6,250 bases of DNA from Thermoleophilia bacterium (lineage in GTDB: Bacteria; Actinomycetota; Thermoleophilia; Gaiellales; SKUG01). Numbering within the stretch: position 1 is the stretch's first letter; each line of letters opens with the position of its first letter. Made by a program: the position numbers and the translations under genes. Shown here one piece after another: positions 4,828-6,250 of this stretch. The notes under the pieces were generated by a model. The model was not told the DNA's origin. It saw only the letters and a program-made list of their open reading frames with translations, and ran no database searches. Location of the stretch: assembly GCA_025964405.1 (NCBI GenBank), contig JAOPYW010000043.1:1-6250 (forward strand), read 5' to 3'.

Positions 4828-5570
4828 GCGAACACGCCTTCCTCTGCCTCGCGCTGCACGCGGAGCCAGTCCTCGTAGCGCTTGTGGGACTGCTCGCTGC
4901 CGACCTCCTGGAGGAAGGCGGGCTTCTCACCGCGGCGGATCTTCTTCTGCAGCAGCATGAAGCCATGCATGAGCTGCTCGGGGCGGGGCGGGCAGCCCGG
5001 CACGTGCACGTCGACCGGCACGACCTTGTCGGCGCCCTGCACGACGGCGTAGTTGGAGAACATGCCGCCCGACGAGCTGCATGCACCCATCGCGATGACC
5101 CACTTCGGCTCGAGCATCTGGTCGTAGACCTGGCGCAGCGGCGGTGCCATCTTCTGCGAGAGGCGACCGGAGATGATCATCAGGTCGGCCTGGCGCGGGC
5201 TGGCGCGGAAGACCTCGGAGCCGAAGCGCGCGAGGTCATAGCGCGAGGCCGTGGTGCCCATCATCTCGATGGCGCAGCAGGCGAGACCGAAGATCGCGGG
5301 CCAGAGCGAGTTCGACTGCGCCCAGTTGACGGCCTTGTTGACCGTGGTCAGGAGCACCTTCTGCTCCATGTCCTCGGCGGTCAACTCCTTGGCGGGGTTC
5401 CGGCGCAGGTTCGGGTCGAGCTGCAGGAGCTGCGACTGGGGGAGCCGGCCTGAGTTGTACTCGTGGTACGCCTGCTGCAGGTTCGGGTCGCTCGCGGGCA
5501 CGTAGGCGCCGGCATTGGCGTCGTGGCCCGAGGGCGGGAAGGTGCGGGAAGGATCGGGCTGCTGGGGCAT
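4824..5570 (-). CDS. nuoB: NADH-quinone oxidoreductase subunit B (PSST, cluster N2)
   Basis: This 248-aa protein has a NuoB core beginning near residue 66 (AEDMEQKVLLTTVNKAV). The four ligands of the terminal [4Fe-4S] cluster N2 are visible as adjacent C98-C99 (GLACCAIEMM), C164 (GACSSSGG) and C193 (VPGCPPRPE). SNSLWP (87-91 region), RFGSEVFRASPRQAD (115-129) and GRLSQKMAP (135-143) are typical. It passes electrons from the Fe-S chain to quinone at the interface with NuoD. The ATG at 5570 lies 8 nt after the nuoA stop with GGGAG 11 nt upstream. In-frame ATGs at 5588 and 5609 would overlap nuoA and have no better ribosome binding site. Compared with Thermus Nqo6, the N-terminus is about 50 residues longer and is rich in Pro, Gln and Asn. 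The nuoC start overlaps its stop. Confidence 0.97.
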   Translation of the reverse strand: MPQQPDPSRTFPPSGHDANAGAYVPASDPNLQQAYHEYNSGRLPQSQLLQLDPNLRRNPAKELTAEDMEQKVLLTTVNKAVNWAQSNSLWPAIFGLACCAIEMMGTTASRYDLARFGSEVFRASPRQADLMIISGRLSQKMAPPLRQVYDQMLEPKWVIAMGACSSSGGMFSNYAVVQGADKVVPVDVHVPGCPPRPEQLMHGFMLLQKKIRRGEKPAFLQEVGSEQSHKRYEDWLRVQREAEEGVFA

Positions 5571-5578
5571 GGAGGTCG

Positions 5579-5950
5579 TTACTCCCATTCCAGGGCGCCG
5601 CGGCCCCATACGTAGATGTACCCGACGGCGAGGATCGCCGTGAAGACGAGGAGCTCGATCAGGCCGAAGGTGCCGAGCTCACCCAGCACGAGGCCGAGCG
5701 GGATCATGAACACCATCTCGATGTCGAAGATGATGAAGAGCATGGCCGTCAGGTAGAAGTCGATCGGGTTGCGCTGGCGACCGGCGTGACCGGTGGAGAC
5801 GCCCGACTCGAAGGCGAGGCGCTTGTTGCCCGCGACGTCGGGGCGCGTGGAGCGCGTGCCGAACGCGAAACCGAGGGCGATCAGGCCCGTGGGGATCATC
5901 AACGCGACCAGCAGGAACATGCCGATCGGGATCCAGCTCTCGAGTGTCAT
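5579..5950 (-). CDS. nuoA: NADH-quinone oxidoreductase subunit A
   Basis: This 123-aa membrane subunit has three predicted transmembrane helices, about residues 6-30, 64-86 and 93-115. Between TM1 and TM2 is the conserved loop (FESG at 47-50, then a charged stretch to NPIDFY at 61-66). TM2 carries the family hallmark AMLFIIFDIEMVF (69-81), including conserved acidic residues Asp76 and Glu78. NuoA sits at the junction of the membrane and peripheral arms, near the quinone channel and the start of the proton path. The ATG at 5950 is taken because family-like sequence begins there; the upstream open frame is Arg-rich and not NuoA-like. The ribosome binding site is weak (GAGG 2 nt or AAGG 13 nt upstream). 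It is the first gene of the operon, with a candidate promoter at 6046-6074. Confidence 0.95.
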   Translation of the reverse strand: MTLESWIPIGMFLLVALMIPTGLIALGFAFGTRSTRPDVAGNKRLAFESGVSTGHAGRQRNPIDFYLTAMLFIIFDIEMVFMIPLGLVLGELGTFGLIELLVFTAILAVGYIYVWGRGALEWE

Positions 5951-6022
5951 CGCCTCGCGCTCGCCTTCGCTTCGTGCTCTGACGCGCGGGCACGGGGACC
6001 ACCCGCTCGCGCGTCGGCGACC

Positions 6023-6037
6023 GTAACCAGCGGTCAC
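6023..6037. promoter_or_regulatory. Inverted repeat at the predicted nuoA transcription start
   Basis: GTAACC (6023-6028), 3 nt, and GGTCAC (6032-6037) form an imperfect dyad (one mismatch; GTRACC-N3-GGTYAC). It lies immediately downstream of the candidate -10 box, covering about +2 to +16. A repressor bound here could block transcription of the operon. No regulator can be named. Confidence 0.3.
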
Positions 6038-6045
6038 CAACGATG

Positions 6046-6074
6046 AGCCTACCCCAAATGACCGGAGGCGGCCA
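6046..6074 (-). promoter_or_regulatory. Candidate nuo operon promoter (-35 TGGCCG, 17 bp, -10 TAGGCT)
   Basis: On the minus strand TGGCCG (6069-6074), a 17-bp spacer and TAGGCT (6046-6051) precede nuoA. The -10 fits the actinobacterial TAGnnT pattern, while the -35 is weak. The predicted start is near 6039, giving a leader of about 90 nt. The -10 is preceded by TGGGG, exactly as in the nuoE promoter candidate. Confidence 0.5.
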
Positions 6075-6106
6075 CGCGGCGGTCGGGCGGGCCGCCCTCG
6101 GCGTGG
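6072..6106. other. GC-rich dyad upstream of the nuoA promoter
   Basis: CCACGC (6072-6077) is complementary to GCGTGG (6101-6106), and inside them GGGCGG/CCGCCC (6085-6090 and 6092-6097) is a perfect inverted repeat with a 1-nt centre. It touches the -35 side of the nuoA promoter. It may be a regulator site or simply a GC-rich palindrome; no terminator T-run follows. Confidence 0.25.
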
Positions 6107-6216
6107 GACGGTGAGGAAACCACACTGCCGTGGGATGCTCAGCGCATGCCTGCGACAGGATGTCGTGGTGCGTCCATGACAGCGTCGCCGCACGGATGTG
6201 GCGAAGGATGGCAGAC

Positions 6217-6250
6217 ATGAGCATCAACGGAATCAACGGCCTCGGTGGAC
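6217..6250 (+). CDS. Start of a divergent gene of unknown function (partial)
   Basis: An ATG at 6217 opens MSINGINGLGG and runs off the window after 11 codons. GAAGGA (6203-6208) lies 8 nt upstream, an excellent ribosome binding site. A second in-frame ATG at 6208 sits on top of that site and is less likely. The Ser/Ile/Asn/Gly-rich opening is reminiscent of some flagellar or filament-type proteins, but 11 residues cannot support a family call. It would be transcribed away from nuoA, from the shared region 5951-6216. Confidence 0.5.
   Translation, partial: MSINGINGLGG

Noticed and set aside
4499..5086. A 195-codon minus-strand frame across nuoB and nuoC
   Set aside because: It is an out-of-frame reading of two well-supported genes on the same strand, dominated by Arg, Ser and Cys.
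5951..6193. Longer nuoA reaching up to 6193
   Set aside because: The upstream codons are Arg/Pro-rich, cross the candidate promoter and dyad, and do not resemble NuoA; the family sequence begins at MTLESWIPIG.

Overview
The window is high-GC DNA carrying the front end of a respiratory complex I (NADH:quinone oxidoreductase, nuo) operon, all read on the minus strand. In transcription order it runs nuoA, nuoB, nuoC, nuoD, then an unexpected interruption, then nuoE and the first 16 codons of what should be nuoF. GC-rich codon use, separate nuoC and nuoD genes, TAGnnT-type -10 boxes and a secreted RTX-repeat protein all suit a high-GC actinobacterium. The RTX architecture reminds me of Thermoleophilia/Solirubrobacterales, but that placement is inference only.

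Layout from high to low coordinates: (1) 6217-6250 holds the start of a divergent plus-strand gene (MSINGINGLGG...), cut by the window edge. (2) 5951-6216 is a divergent intergenic region with a candidate nuoA promoter and two small dyads. (3) 5950-4165 is the tight cluster nuoA-nuoB-nuoC, with an 8-nt gap and then an ATGA overlap; nuoD (4161-2929) follows nuoC after 3 nt. (4) 2928-2476 is about 450 nt without a gene. It contains a tRNA-like 3' end (T-arm, acceptor strand and encoded CCA), a strong hairpin and repeated short modules. (5) 2475-787 encodes a 562-aa exported protein with about 31 RTX nonapeptides. (6) 786-561 has two hairpins that probably end the RTX transcript, then a promoter for nuoE. 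(7) 560-48 is nuoE, which shares one base (TGATG) with the nuoF start.

NuoB, NuoC and NuoD form the connecting module of complex I (cluster N2 and the quinone site), NuoA is a small membrane subunit next to it, and NuoE with NuoF begins the NADH-oxidising module. The main oddity is that the RTX gene and its flanking structured DNA sit exactly between the connecting-module and NADH-module genes. The downstream block appears to have acquired its own promoter, which closely resembles the nuoA promoter (TGGnCG, 17-bp spacer, -10 preceded by TGGGG). Other oddities are N-terminal extensions on NuoB and NuoC, the latter with a duplicated PSTSV motif.
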